The notes beneath the pieces are model-generated. The model saw nothing but the letters and a program-made list of their open reading frames with translations. It had not been told where the DNA came from and made no database searches. Below are positions 47,006-56,124 of a stretch of DNA of 64,000 nt, piece after piece. The stretch covers positions 1-64,000 of the forward strand of contig NZ_WTYO01000008.1 of the NCBI RefSeq assembly GCF_009827515.1, given 5' to 3'. Position numbers and translations under genes: made by a program. Source of the stretch: Pelagerythrobacter marinus. Its GTDB lineage: Bacteria > Pseudomonadota > Alphaproteobacteria > Sphingomonadales > Sphingomonadaceae. The first letter of the stretch is position 1. Each line of letters opens with the position of its first letter.

Positions 47006-48210
47006 CGGTCGCGGCGCGAGGCGTCGATCCGGGCCACCGCGCCCTTGGGCAGCAGGATCAGGGCCTGGCCGCGCGCGCTCATCCCCCCGGCGATCCGGCG
47101 CGCTTCCTCGCCCGCGCCCCAGAACGTGTCGAACCGGTTCGGCCCCTTGATCGCGCCGCCGGTGTCCTGCGCGACCCACAGGCCGTTCGCCTCCGGCCGG
47201 TCGAGCTCCAGCCAGACCGGCGCGCCGTAGGGCACGAACGAGGGATCGACCGCGACCGAGCTTTCGCGCCGCACCGGCACCCCGATCGAACCGAGCGGCC
47301 CGTCGCCGGTCAGCTCGCGGAAGAAGACCCAGCTCTTGTTGAGCTGCATCAGCTCGCGGCCTTCCCGCGGGTTTTCGCGGATATAGGCCATGATCCCCTG
47401 CATCGAGCCGGGATACTGGCCCGGACCGTCGCCGATCAGCCCGCGCTCGCGCATGACCCGGCCGATGCCGACATATTCGCGGCCGTTCTGCCCGGCATAG
47501 CCGATCCGCATCACGTCGCCGTCGGGCCCGCGCAGGCGGCCCGAACCCTGGATCTGGAGGAAGAAGAACTCGACCGGGTCGGCCGCCCAGGCGATCTCCA
47601 ACCCGCGCCCGGCCAGGGCCCCGGCCTCGATCGCGGCGCGATCGTGGTAGAGCACGAAGCGGCCGCTTTCGTCGTAGCGGCCCAGCGGCGGGCGCCCTTC
47701 GCGCTCGCTTTCGGGCACGTCGTCGGGCCAGGCGCGCACGAGATCGTCGGGCAGGCCGTAGACCGGCACGTCGTATCCCGGCCGGCGGACCCGGCTGCCG
47801 CGGATTTCCGGTTCGAAATAGCCGGTGGCGAAAGCCGCCCCGTCGCCGACCCGCGCGGTTTCGAAGAAGCGGGCGAAGAACGCCGCCCCGCGGTCGTAAG
47901 GCCAGGTGCGCGCCGCCTCGCAGGCCGGGCGCCAGTCTTCGGGGTAGGTCAGCCCGCTGGCGTCGCGGTGGCCGAGCAGGCGCGGACAGCTTTCGAGGAA
48001 GGCGGCCAGCGCCATGCCGGCATCGTCCTGCCGCAGGCCCAGCGTTTCGACCGCCGGGCCTGCGCGCACGCCGGCAAAGGCCGCGCTGGTCACGCTGGTC
48101 GGCGGGGCGACCGGCGGGCCCACGGGCCGCGGGGCGCGGTCGCCCCCCGGTACGATCGTGCAGCTTGTCAGCAGGGCCGCCAGCGCGGCCAGTATCCCCC
48201 AGCGGCGCAT
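47002..48210 (-). CDS. mltA: Membrane-bound lytic murein transglycosylase A
   Basis: A 402-residue lipoprotein that cleaves peptidoglycan glycan strands. ATG 48210 gives MRRWGILAALAALLTSCTIV, with the lipid-modified Cys in LLTSC. The MltA domain (about 100-300) has ATGYFEPEIRGSRV and PDGDVMRIGYAGQNGREYVGIG. The 3D domain with the catalytic Asp region is near the end (ANGLWVAQDTGGAIKGPNRFDTFWG). An upstream start at 48345 would put 45 residues before the signal. First gene of mltA-smr, downstream of the Tim44-like gene. Confidence 0.94.
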   Translation of the reverse strand: MRRWGILAALAALLTSCTIVPGGDRAPRPVGPPVAPPTSVTSAAFAGVRAGPAVETLGLRQDDAGMALAAFLESCPRLLGHRDASGLTYPEDWRPACEAARTWPYDRGAAFFARFFETARVGDGAAFATGYFEPEIRGSRVRRPGYDVPVYGLPDDLVRAWPDDVPESEREGRPPLGRYDESGRFVLYHDRAAIEAGALAGRGLEIAWAADPVEFFFLQIQGSGRLRGPDGDVMRIGYAGQNGREYVGIGRVMRERGLIGDGPGQYPGSMQGIMAYIRENPREGRELMQLNKSWVFFRELTGDGPLGSIGVPVRRESSVAVDPSFVPYGAPVWLELDRPEANGLWVAQDTGGAIKGPNRFDTFWGAGEEARRIAGGMSARGQALILLPKGAVARIDASRRDR

Positions 48211-48235
48211 GCCTCGTGCCCCCTTCTGCCCGGCG

Positions 48236-48886
48236 TCAGCCCTCGTCGGTTTCGTCGAGCAGCCAGTTCGGATCGGCCGAATCGACGTTGCGGCTGAAAG
48301 TCCAGATGTCGCGGCTCTCGATCGCGTCGTCGAGCGAGCCGGCAACGACGTTGCCTTCGCGGTCGCGGGTGACCGCGGCGATATCGGCCACGAACAGCAC
48401 CGCGATGCGCGCCTGCCGCCCTTCCAGGTGGGCGCTGTGCACGCTCGTATCCTCGATCCGGATCAGGCGGTTGTCGAGCGTTTCGCCCGCTTCCTCGCGC
48501 GCGGTGATGGCGGCATCGAACCCGGCGTAGACATCCGCGTCGCACAGTTCCTTCAGCGTTTCGCGATCGCCGTTCCAGAACGCTTCGAGGATCATCGCGT
48601 AGGCGCCCTTGGCCCCTTCGAGGAAGGCCATGAGATCGAACGTGCGGTCCGCCGCGGCGATTTCCTGCACCCCGCGTTCGACCGCGGGGACGACCCCGGC
48701 GGCGCGCGGAACGGGGTTGGCCTGGCGCGGGACCGGCGCGGCCTGGGCGGTCGGTTCACGTTTCGCCTTGTCGAAGCGGGTCGGAATCGCTTCCTCCTCG
48801 TGCTCGGCCCGGCGGCCGAGAACCGAATAGAGCCGCATGCCGAGGAAGGCCGCGATCATGGCGAGGATGACGATTTCGTAGATCAC
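48236..48886 (-). CDS. Tim44-like (TimA) domain protein
   Basis: A 216-residue protein with an N-terminal membrane anchor (MIYEIVILAMIAAFLGMRLYSVL), a linker rich in Pro and Arg, and a Tim44-like fold (about 85-210). Family cues are FLEGAKGAYAMILEAFWNGDRETLKELCD and the ending DIWTFSRNVDSADPNWLLDETDE. In alphaproteobacteria such proteins are thought to be relatives of the mitochondrial import component Tim44. The start is GTG 48886. It is divergent from secB, also an export factor, an arrangement conserved in the order. Confidence 0.88.
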   Translation of the reverse strand: MIYEIVILAMIAAFLGMRLYSVLGRRAEHEEEAIPTRFDKAKREPTAQAAPVPRQANPVPRAAGVVPAVERGVQEIAAADRTFDLMAFLEGAKGAYAMILEAFWNGDRETLKELCDADVYAGFDAAITAREEAGETLDNRLIRIEDTSVHSAHLEGRQARIAVLFVADIAAVTRDREGNVVAGSLDDAIESRDIWTFSRNVDSADPNWLLDETDEG

Positions 48887-49116
48887 AAATTGCTGTCCGT
48901 TTGCCTTGCGGGGCGGCCAGGGGGCCGCGCCCGATCCAATCGTGCCCTAGATAGTGCCAAAATACAAATGAACAACGCGTGATGCCGCGCCTGCGGGCCG
49001 CGTCGTCGCAGCGGCGCGCCGCGAGTTGCGGGCCGGGGCCCGGGGTGCTAGGCGCGCGGCCGGGCCCGCCGCTGCGCGGGGATGTCAATTCACCTCTCGA
49101 CGAAAGCGTATCCATC

Positions 49117-49641
49117 ATGGCCGACGAAGGCGACGTGCTTACCGATCTCGACCTCGATCCCGCACCCAACGGCGCGGACAATCAGCCCGCAGCCGGGATC
49201 ATCACCCAGTATGTGAAGGACATGTCGGTCGAAGTGCCCAACGCGCCGGCCTCGTTCCAGTGGAAGGACGCGCCGCAGGTCGATGTCCAGTTCAACATCG
49301 CCGCGCGCCAGATCGACGGCGAAGTCCACGAGGTCGAACTGAAGATCAACGCCACGGCCAAGGCCGAACAGGGCAATGCCTTCCTGGTCGAGGTCGCCTA
49401 TTGCGGCCTCGTGGGGATGCGCAACCTGCCCGAGGACCAGGCCCACGCCTTCCTCTATGCCGAGGCGCCGCGCCTGCTGTTCCCCTTCGCCCGCCGGATC
49501 GTCGCCGACGCCAGCCGCGATGCCGGGCAGCAGCCACTGGTGATCGACCCGATCGATTTCAACGGCCTCTATCTCCAGCGCCTCCAGGCCAAGAAGGCGG
49601 AAGAGGCGGCGGCGGCCGGCCAGCCAGCCGGCGAAGCCTGA
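49117..49641 (+). CDS. secB: Protein-export chaperone SecB
   Basis: A tetrameric cytosolic chaperone that keeps preproteins unfolded and hands them to SecA. 174 residues from ATG 49117 (MADEGDVLTDLDLDPAP). The SecB fold is seen in IITQYVKDMSVEVPNAPASFQW and VEVAYCGLVGMRNL, plus EAPRLLFPFARRIVADASRDAG and PIDFNGLYLQRLQ. The acidic N-terminal extension is typical of alphaproteobacteria. The longer frame from 48979 is low-complexity noise. Confidence 0.96.
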   Translation: MADEGDVLTDLDLDPAPNGADNQPAAGIITQYVKDMSVEVPNAPASFQWKDAPQVDVQFNIAARQIDGEVHEVELKINATAKAEQGNAFLVEVAYCGLVGMRNLPEDQAHAFLYAEAPRLLFPFARRIVADASRDAGQQPLVIDPIDFNGLYLQRLQAKKAEEAAAAGQPAGEA

Positions 49642-49678
49642 GCCGGCGGCCACGGCCGGCCCCCGGGCGGACCCCGGC

Positions 49679-51250
49679 ATGAGCCTGCTCAGGAACGTCG
49701 GGACGATCGGCGGGCTGACGATGGTCAGCCGGCTGTTCGGCTTCGTGCGCGACATGCTGCTCGCGCGCGTGCTCGGCGCGGGCGGGGTGGGCGACGCCTG
49801 GCAGCTGGCGTTCCAGCTGCCCAATATCTTCCGCCGCCTGTTTGCCGAAGGCGCCTTCGCCAGCGCCTTCGTGCCGCTGTTCAACCGGCGCATGGCCGGG
49901 CGCGACGACTTGTCCGAGGCACGCCGTTTCGCCGAGGAAGTGCTCGCCTTCCTGATCCCGGTGCTGATCGTGTTCGGCGCGCTGGCGCTGATCGCGATGC
50001 CATGGATCGCCGGCCTCTTCGCGAACGAGGGGATCGAAAGCGATCCCGAGCTGTTCGACCTCGCCGTGCTGATGGCGCGGATCGCCTTCCCCTATCTCGC
50101 CTTCATGAGCCTGGCGACGCTGTTCGCCGCGGTGCTCAACTCGCTGTCGCGCTTCGCGGCCGCGGCGGCCGCGCCGATCCTGCTCAACATCTGCCTGATC
50201 GCGGCGCTGGTCGTGGGCATGACCCTGGGCGACGGGGTCGCCGCGCGGCGCGCGACCGGCGAGCTCCTGGCCATCGCGGTCACCGTTTCGGGCCTGCTCC
50301 AGCTCCTGTGGCTCTGGGTCTGGGCGCACCGTTCGGGCTTTCGCATGCGGCTGCGCCGCCCGCGCCTTACCGGCGGAGTGAAGGAACTGGGCGTGCTGAT
50401 CCTGCCTGCCGTGTTCGGCGCGGGGGTGTACCAGATCAGCCGCTTCATCGACCTGTTCTTCCTCGCCACCCTGCCCGACGGGGCCTATACCTTCCTCGCC
50501 ATGGGCGACCGGCTGAACCAGCTGCCGCTGGGGATCATCGGGATCGCGCTCGGCACCGCGATCCTGCCGGCGCTGTCGCGCCATATCGCCAGCGAGGATC
50601 ACGACGCGGCCCGGCGCCTGCAATCGAACGCGATCGAGCTGGCCATGCTGCTGACCGTGCCCGCCGCGGTCGCGCTGTTCGTCACCGGCAGCGCGTTCAC
50701 CCGCGCGTTCTACACCGGCGGGGCCTTCACCCTGTCCGACGCGATGGCGACCGGCGCGGTCACCTCGGCGCTCGTCGTCGGCCTGCCCGCCTATGTCCTG
50801 ATCAAGGTGCTGGTGCCCAATTACTTCGCGCGCAAGGACACGCGCACGCCGGTCTATACCGCGCTCGCCGCGCTCGTGCTCAACGTCGCGCTCAACTTCC
50901 TGCTCGTGCCGCGGCTGGGCGTCGTCGGGCTGGCCCTGGCCGGGTCGATCGGGGCCTGGACCAATGTCGCCCTGCTTTACCTGCTGCTGGCGCGCGGCGA
51001 CCGCTTCCGCCTGACGCTGCGCGTGGCGGGGCGGATCGCGCGGATCGCGCTGGCGGCCGCGCTGATGGGCGCGGCGCTGTGGTACCTCATGCCCTACGGC
51101 GCGCCGTACTACGCGGGCAGCGTGCTCGAACGGGTGGCGGCGATCGCCGCGCTGGTGGCGACCGGGGCCGCGATCTATTTCGCGCTGGCGGCCGTGCTGG
51201 GCGTGCTCGACCGGGCGACGGTGACGCGCCTGATGCGCCGCGAGGGTTGA
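49679..51250 (+). CDS. murJ: Lipid II flippase MurJ (MviN)
   Basis: Fourteen-helix MOP-superfamily flippase that exposes lipid II on the outer leaflet for wall synthesis. 523 residues from ATG 49679 (MSLLRNVGTIGGLTMVSRLFGFVRDMLLARVLG). Characteristic pieces are VGDAWQLAFQLPNIFRRLFAEGAFASAFVPLF and GAYTFLAMGDRLNQLPLGIIGIALGTAILPALSRH. Essential arginines of the cavity lie in SRLFGFVRD. It follows secB by 37 bases on the same strand and is probably cotranscribed with it and trpS. Confidence 0.95.
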   Translation: MSLLRNVGTIGGLTMVSRLFGFVRDMLLARVLGAGGVGDAWQLAFQLPNIFRRLFAEGAFASAFVPLFNRRMAGRDDLSEARRFAEEVLAFLIPVLIVFGALALIAMPWIAGLFANEGIESDPELFDLAVLMARIAFPYLAFMSLATLFAAVLNSLSRFAAAAAAPILLNICLIAALVVGMTLGDGVAARRATGELLAIAVTVSGLLQLLWLWVWAHRSGFRMRLRRPRLTGGVKELGVLILPAVFGAGVYQISRFIDLFFLATLPDGAYTFLAMGDRLNQLPLGIIGIALGTAILPALSRHIASEDHDAARRLQSNAIELAMLLTVPAAVALFVTGSAFTRAFYTGGAFTLSDAMATGAVTSALVVGLPAYVLIKVLVPNYFARKDTRTPVYTALAALVLNVALNFLLVPRLGVVGLALAGSIGAWTNVALLYLLLARGDRFRLTLRVAGRIARIALAAALMGAALWYLMPYGAPYYAGSVLERVAAIAALVATGAAIYFALAAVLGVLDRATVTRLMRREG

Positions 51251-51323
51251 CATCGGGCGGCCGGGGCCGGAAGCGCCGGTTCATTCCAACCCCGGGGCCA
51301 GCGCCCCCAGCGACAGGATCGTC

Positions 51324-52340
51324 ATGCGCATCGTTTCCGGCATCCAGCCCACCGGCAATCTCCATCTCGGAAATTACCTCGGGGCGATCCGCAACTGGGT
51401 GCGGATGCAGGACGAACTGGCCGAAGGCGGCGAATGCCTGTTCTTCCTGGCCGACCTGCACGCGATCTCGATGCCGCACGAGCCCGCCGCGCTGCACCGC
51501 GCGACGCTGGAGATGGTCGCCGCGCTGGTCGCCTGCGGGATCGACCCGGATCGCTCGGTCCTGTTCAACCAGGCCCAGGTCCCCGCCCATGCGGAACTGC
51601 AATGGCTGCTGAACGGCACTGCGCGGATGGGCTGGCTCAACCGGATGACGCAGTTCAAGGACAAGAGCAGGAAGAACCGTGAAGGCGCCAGCGCCGCGCT
51701 GTTCACTTATCCCGTGCTCCAGGCGGCCGACGTCCTGCTGTACCAGACGACGCACGTGCCCGTGGGCGAGGACCAGAAACAGCACCTGGAGCTGGCGCGC
51801 GACGTGGCGCAGAAGTTCAACAACGATTTCGCCAGCGAGGACGCGCCGGTCTTCACCCTGCCCGAACCGATCACCCCGCCCGAGGCGGCGCGGATCATGA
51901 GCCTGCGCGACGGCAGCCGCAAGATGAGCAAGTCCGACCCCTCGGACATGGCGCGCATCAACCTGACCGACGATGCCGACACGATCGTGAAGAAGATCAA
52001 GAAGGCGAAGACCGATCCCGAGCCGCTGCCGTCCGAGGCGGCCGGCCTGGCCGAGCGGCCCGAGGCCCAGAACCTCGTCGCGATCTACGGCGCGCTGTCG
52101 GGCGAGACGGTCGATGCGGTCCTCGCGCGGTTCGGCGGGCAGGGCTTCGGCGCGTTCAAGCCCGCGCTGGCCGAGCTGATGGTCGAAGCGATCGCGCCGA
52201 TCACCGCGCGCTTTCGCAGCCTGCTGGAAGACCGCGAGGCGCTCGACGCGATCCTCGCCCGGGGCGCGGCGCGGGCGCGCGAACGGGCCGCGCCGACGCT
52301 GGAGGCGGCCTATCGCGCGCTGGGCCTGGTGCGCGGGTAG
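51324..52340 (+). CDS. trpS: Tryptophanyl-tRNA synthetase
   Basis: Class Ic aminoacyl-tRNA synthetase, 338 residues, a dimer. The HIGH-equivalent is PTGNLHLGNYLG near residue 10 and the KMSKS loop is GSRKMSKSDPSD near residue 195. The Trp-binding region holds VLQAADVLLYQTTHVPVGEDQKQHLEL. ATG 51324 is canonical (MRIVSGIQPTGNL). It lies 73 bases after murJ on the same strand. Confidence 0.97.
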   Translation: MRIVSGIQPTGNLHLGNYLGAIRNWVRMQDELAEGGECLFFLADLHAISMPHEPAALHRATLEMVAALVACGIDPDRSVLFNQAQVPAHAELQWLLNGTARMGWLNRMTQFKDKSRKNREGASAALFTYPVLQAADVLLYQTTHVPVGEDQKQHLELARDVAQKFNNDFASEDAPVFTLPEPITPPEAARIMSLRDGSRKMSKSDPSDMARINLTDDADTIVKKIKKAKTDPEPLPSEAAGLAERPEAQNLVAIYGALSGETVDAVLARFGGQGFGAFKPALAELMVEAIAPITARFRSLLEDREALDAILARGAARARERAAPTLEAAYRALGLVRG

Positions 52341-52531
52341 CGGGCGCAGTAACGCGTTGGGGGCTGCGCGGGGCGGATCAACAAATCGTTATTATTCAGT
52401 CGCTTTGGCCCGGCGGACATTCAATCCACGTTCAGCCCGCCGGCTTTACAACACGCCCCATCGATGACAGCGTGCACCGGTGTGAGGGACGGGACGCGCT
52501 ATGCGTTGCTGTTTCCAAAGGGGATAACACG

Positions 52532-53242
52532 ATGAACACCCACAAGAAAAACTGGGGTCGCGCAATCAGGCTGGCGGCGGTGCCGCTGCTGCTGGCCGGG
52601 CTGGCCGCCTGCGCCACGCCGTTCAAGGCCGACGTTTCGCGCTTCCAGTCGCAATTGCCCGCCCCGCAGGGCCAGACGTTCGCGGTCGTGGCCGACGACC
52701 CGGCGCTCGCCGGCGGGCTCGAGTTCGCGCAATATGCCGACTACGTCGAGGCCGAGATGGCGCGCCTCGGCTATAGCCAGGCCGCGCCCGAAGACGCGAC
52801 CCTGCTGGTCCGCTTCGACTACGGCGTCGACAACGGGCGCGAGCGGGTCCGCTCGACCCCCGGCTATCGCGACCCGTTCTACGATCCGTGGTACGGTTTC
52901 TCGCGCCGCCCGGTCTATGTCCGCACGCCGCACGGCTACCGCGTGGCCTACGTCCCCGCCCGCTCGTGGGGCTATGGCTTCTACGATCCGTGGTTCGGCG
53001 GGCGCGACGTGCGCAGCTACACCGTCTATACCAGCGGGATCGACCTGAAGATCGACCGCGCGGCCGACGGCACCCGCCTGTTCGAAGGCAAGGCGGAAGC
53101 GGTCTCGACCTCCAACCGGCTGCAGTACCTGGTGCCCAACCTGGTCGATGCCATGTTCACCGATTTCCCCGGCAACTCGGGCGAGACGGTGCGCATCTCG
53201 ATCAAGCCGGAAGGCGAGAAGACGATCCGCGCGATCGACTGA
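52532..53242 (+). CDS. DUF4136-type lipoprotein
   Basis: A 236-residue outer-membrane or periplasmic lipoprotein. From ATG 52532 (preceded by AAAGGGG) the leader MNTHKKNWGRAIRLAAVPLLLAGLAACA carries the lipobox LAAC. The mature part is the DUF4136 fold with QYADYVEAEMARLGYSQ and a Tyr/Arg-rich middle (DPWYGFSRRPVYVRTPHGYRVAY). It ends in EAVSTSNRLQYLVPNLVDAMF and FPGNSGETVRI. No function is known. A strong terminator follows at 53275. Confidence 0.85.
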   Translation: MNTHKKNWGRAIRLAAVPLLLAGLAACATPFKADVSRFQSQLPAPQGQTFAVVADDPALAGGLEFAQYADYVEAEMARLGYSQAAPEDATLLVRFDYGVDNGRERVRSTPGYRDPFYDPWYGFSRRPVYVRTPHGYRVAYVPARSWGYGFYDPWFGGRDVRSYTVYTSGIDLKIDRAADGTRLFEGKAEAVSTSNRLQYLVPNLVDAMFTDFPGNSGETVRISIKPEGEKTIRAID

Positions 53243-53274
53243 CCGCAGGCGGCGGCATCCGCGATCACCGAAGG

Positions 53275-53305
53275 GGCGGGCCTGCGTGAGCGGGTCCGCC
53301 TTTTT
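53275..53305 (+). terminator. Intrinsic terminator after the DUF4136 gene
   Basis: Ten-base stem GGCGGGCCTG (53275-53284) and CGGGTCCGCC (53291-53300), with two G-U pairs, followed by TTTTT. It lies 33 bases after the stop codon and also separates the convergent dut gene. Confidence 0.85.
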
Positions 53306-53335
53306 CGTGCCCCGTGGCCCCTTCGTCCGGCGATG

Positions 53336-53797
53336 TCAGGCGAGCGCGGCGTGCCCCCCGGTCGAGCCGAAGCCGCCCGCGCCGCGCGCGGTCTCGTCGA
53401 GGTCGTCGACTTCTTCCCACCCGGCGCGGGTCACGGGGGCGAGCACGAGCTGGGCCACGCGCTCGCCCCGCGCGATCGCGAAAGCCTCGCTGCCGTGGTT
53501 GACCAGGATGACCTTCAGCTCGCCGCGATAGTCCGAATCGATCGTGCCCGGCGCATTGGGGACCGAGATCCCGTGCTTGAGCGCGAGGCCCGAGCGCGGG
53601 CGGACCTGGATCTCGTAGCCCGGCGGAATCGCCAGCGCGAGCCCGGTCGCGACCGCGTGGCGCGCGCCGGGGGACAGGGTCACGTCCTCGGCGGCGACGA
53701 CGTCCATCCCCGCCGCCCCCTGCGTGGCGTAGCGCGGCAGGTCGAGCCCTTCGCCATGGGGCAGGCGCTTGATCTTCACGGGAATCGTATCGGTCAT
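53336..53797 (-). CDS. dut: dUTP diphosphatase
   Basis: Trimeric enzyme that removes dUTP and makes dUMP, 153 residues. The five dUTPase motifs can be followed: motif 1 [13 protein letters not shown], motif 2 [10 protein letters not shown], motif 3 [22 protein letters not shown], motif 4 [13 protein letters not shown], and motif 5 [10 protein letters not shown] with the P-loop-like end. Its start overlaps the coaBC stop by four bases, so the two are coupled. Confidence 0.97.
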   Translation of the reverse strand: MTDTIPVKIKRLPHGEGLDLPRYATQGAAGMDVVAAEDVTLSPGARHAVATGLALAIPPGYEIQVRPRSGLALKHGISVPNAPGTIDSDYRGELKVILVNHGSEAFAIARGERVAQLVLAPVTRAGWEEVDDLDETARGAGGFGSTGGHAALA

Positions 53798-55095
53798 TCG
53801 GTTTCAACCGTCTCCAGGTGGCTGGCAATGCGCGCGACCAGCGTGCGCGCGAGATCCGTCTTGGCCATGCGTTCGAGCGTCTCGACCCCTTGCGCGGTGA
53901 CGATGTGGGCGCGGTTGTGATCGCCCCCCATCACGCTTTCGCCGCGGTCGCCCGAAACGTCGTTGGCGACGATCCAGTCGGCACCCTTGCGCTCGCGCTT
54001 GGCGCGCGCGTTGGCGACCACGTCCTCGGTCTCGGCCGCGAAGCCGATCAGGAGCCCGGGCCGCGCCTTCCCGGCGGCGAGGCCGGCGAGGATGTCGGGG
54101 TTCTCGGTCAGCGCCAGATCGGGCAGGCCGGTGCGGGCCTTCTTCATCTTCTGCCCGGCGACGTCGCGCGTGCGCCAGTCGGCGACGGCGGCGACCATGA
54201 TCGCGACGTCGGCGGGCAGGGCGCCATCGACCGCGCTTGCCATCTCGCGCGCGGATTCGACGTCGATCCGGTCGACCCCGTGCGGCGTGTCCAGCGCGAC
54301 CGGGCCGGCCACCAGCGTCACCCGCGCGCCGGCCTCCGCCGCGGCGGCGGCAATGGCGAAGCCCTGTTTCCCGCTCGACCGGTTGGCGATGTAGCGGACC
54401 GGGTCGATCGGCTCGTGCGTCGGCCCGGCGGTCACCAGGACGTGGCGGCCGTAGAGCGGGCGGTGGTCGGGCGCGGCATCGAAATCGGGCTGTCCGGAAA
54501 GGAGGTCCGCCCCGCCGCCTCCGGCCAGGCGCGCGCGGATCGCGGCATCGATCGCCTCCGGCTCCGGCAGGCGGCCGGGGCCATATTCGCCGCAGGCCAT
54601 CGGCCCTTCGTCGGGTTCGAGCACCTCGACCCCGCTCTGGCGCAGCCAGGCGACGTTGCGCTGCGTCGCCGCGTGCTGCCACATGCGCACGTTCATCGCC
54701 GGCACCGCCATGACCGGCTTGTCGGTCGCGAGGATCAGCGTCGTCGCCAGGTCGTCGGCGATCCCGGCGGCCATTTTCGCCAGCAGGTCGGCGCTGGCCG
54801 GGCAGACCACGACCAGGTCGGCCTCGCGGCTGAGCTGGATATGGCCCATCTCGGCCTCGTTCCTGAGATCCCACAGCGTGGTATAGACGGGGTTTTCCGA
54901 CAGGGCGGCGAGCGTCATCGGGGTGACGAACTCCTGCCCGCCCTCGGTCACGACGCAAGTGACCGCGCCCCCGCCCTTGCGGATCAGGCGGACGAGTTCG
55001 CACGCCTTGTAGGCGGCAATGCCCCCGCCGACGACGAGGAGGATGCGTGGCGTCGCGGCCCCCGCCTCGGCACCGGCCGTCTTGTCACCGGTCAT
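53794..55095 (-). CDS. coaBC: Bifunctional CoaBC (PPC decarboxylase / PPC synthetase)
   Basis: Two consecutive coenzyme A biosynthesis steps in one chain, 433 residues. The N-terminal CoaC flavoprotein (about 20-205) has [36 protein letters not shown] and the catalytic-Cys loop [16 protein letters not shown]. The C-terminal CoaB half (about 220-420) has [32 protein letters not shown] and [10 protein letters not shown] Gly-rich linker connects them. It heads coaBC-dut. Confidence 0.96.
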   Translation of the reverse strand: MTGDKTAGAEAGAATPRILLVVGGGIAAYKACELVRLIRKGGGAVTCVVTEGGQEFVTPMTLAALSENPVYTTLWDLRNEAEMGHIQLSREADLVVVCPASADLLAKMAAGIADDLATTLILATDKPVMAVPAMNVRMWQHAATQRNVAWLRQSGVEVLEPDEGPMACGEYGPGRLPEPEAIDAAIRARLAGGGGADLLSGQPDFDAAPDHRPLYGRHVLVTAGPTHEPIDPVRYIANRSSGKQGFAIAAAAAEAGARVTLVAGPVALDTPHGVDRIDVESAREMASAVDGALPADVAIMVAAVADWRTRDVAGQKMKKARTGLPDLALTENPDILAGLAAGKARPGLLIGFAAETEDVVANARAKRERKGADWIVANDVSGDRGESVMGGDHNRAHIVTAQGVETLERMAKTDLARTLVARIASHLETVETE

Positions 55096-55271
55096 CGCAG
55101 ATCGTCCTTCCTTTCACCGCGCGAACCTAGCCGCGCGCTGCGCCGCGTGCCAGCCCGCAGCGGGCGGCGGCACGAATTGCCTGGTGGTATATCGCGCCGA
55201 ACCTGTAAACATCGCGCCAACGACGCGGGCGGACTGCGCCGCCCGGGGGCGAAACGATGGGGAGAGGAACG

Positions 55272-55655
55272 ATGCGGATCTTGCTGACGGCGCTCATTTT
55301 CGTGGGCGGGCTGTTCTATTTCGTCACCGGGCTGGGTTTCCTGGTCGATCCGGTCAACTCGGGCGCGACCTTCGGCCTCACCGCCTCGGGCGCGGACGGG
55401 CTTTCGACGATGCGCGCGGACATGACCGCGTTCTTCGTCGTCGCCGCCACCTGCATGCTGTTCGGCGCCTGGCGGCGCAACGGCGACGTGCTGCTGGTGC
55501 CGGCGGGGCTGTTCGGCATCGCGCTGCTCGGCCGGATCGTCAGCGTCGCGGCCGACGGGACCGAGCCGGGATTCTGGCTGCCGATGGCGGTCGAGGCGAT
55601 CACGGTCGTCGTGCTGCTGGTGGCGAGCCGCGTCCTGCCGCACCCCGCGACCTGA
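55272..55655 (+). CDS. DUF4345-like membrane protein
   Basis: A 127-residue protein with four hydrophobic helices, starting MRILLTALIFVGGLFYFVTGLGFLVDP. The helix 1-2 loop GFLVDPVNSGATFGLTASGADGLSTMRADM is like DUF4345 proteins, which begin with the same GxxFLxxP...FG...G...RA pattern. Function unknown. ATG 55272 has GGAGAGG 6-12 bases upstream; ATG 55257 has none. Surrounded by genes on the other strand. Confidence 0.72.
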   Translation: MRILLTALIFVGGLFYFVTGLGFLVDPVNSGATFGLTASGADGLSTMRADMTAFFVVAATCMLFGAWRRNGDVLLVPAGLFGIALLGRIVSVAADGTEPGFWLPMAVEAITVVVLLVASRVLPHPAT

Positions 55656-55663
55656 GCCGCCCG

Positions 55664-56119
55664 TCAGGCGAAGATGTCGAGATCGACCGCGGTTCTCGCG
55701 GCGATCTTGCGCGCGACCATCCGATGACAGAGCAGCGCGCCCAGCAGGCCGAGGGCCGCGGCGAAGGCGCTGGCCACCAGCAGCGCCGCGACATCCTCTT
55801 CGATCGACAGACCGAACAGGGCCCCGATGGCCCCGCCCACTGCCGTGCCGGCGAAGGACCATGCCCTCCGCGTGGCCCAGCGCGGATCGCTCGCCGCCAG
55901 GCGAACCATCGGCGTTCCTGCGATCAGCGCCGCCGGGGTGGCGACGATCAGCCCGAACGCCGCACCGAAGACCAGAACGATCATCAGAAACCCGCTGCCC
56001 GATCCGCCGCCTGTGATGAGGGATATGACGACCAGAACGAACCCGCCGACCACGCCTAGAACCGGTCCGGTCAGCAGTGCCGGGCCCAGCATTGCCCGGA
56101 AGGCCTGTCCCCACTCCAC
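55664..56119 (-). CDS. Small polytopic membrane protein, unknown
   Basis: A 151-residue protein with about four helices and Gly-rich turns: VLGVVGGFVLVVISLITGGGSGSGFLMIVLVFGAAFGLIVATPAALIAG, GTAVGGAIGALFGLS, and LLVASAFAAALGLLGALL. It ends in a basic stretch (RMVARKIAARTAVD). GTG 56119 lies five bases after the ubiB stop; ATG 56092 is the alternative. No family recognised. Close spacing suggests it is read with ubiE-ubiB. Confidence 0.6.
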   Translation of the reverse strand: MEWGQAFRAMLGPALLTGPVLGVVGGFVLVVISLITGGGSGSGFLMIVLVFGAAFGLIVATPAALIAGTPMVRLAASDPRWATRRAWSFAGTAVGGAIGALFGLSIEEDVAALLVASAFAAALGLLGALLCHRMVARKIAARTAVDLDIFA

Positions 56120-56124
56120 CGCGC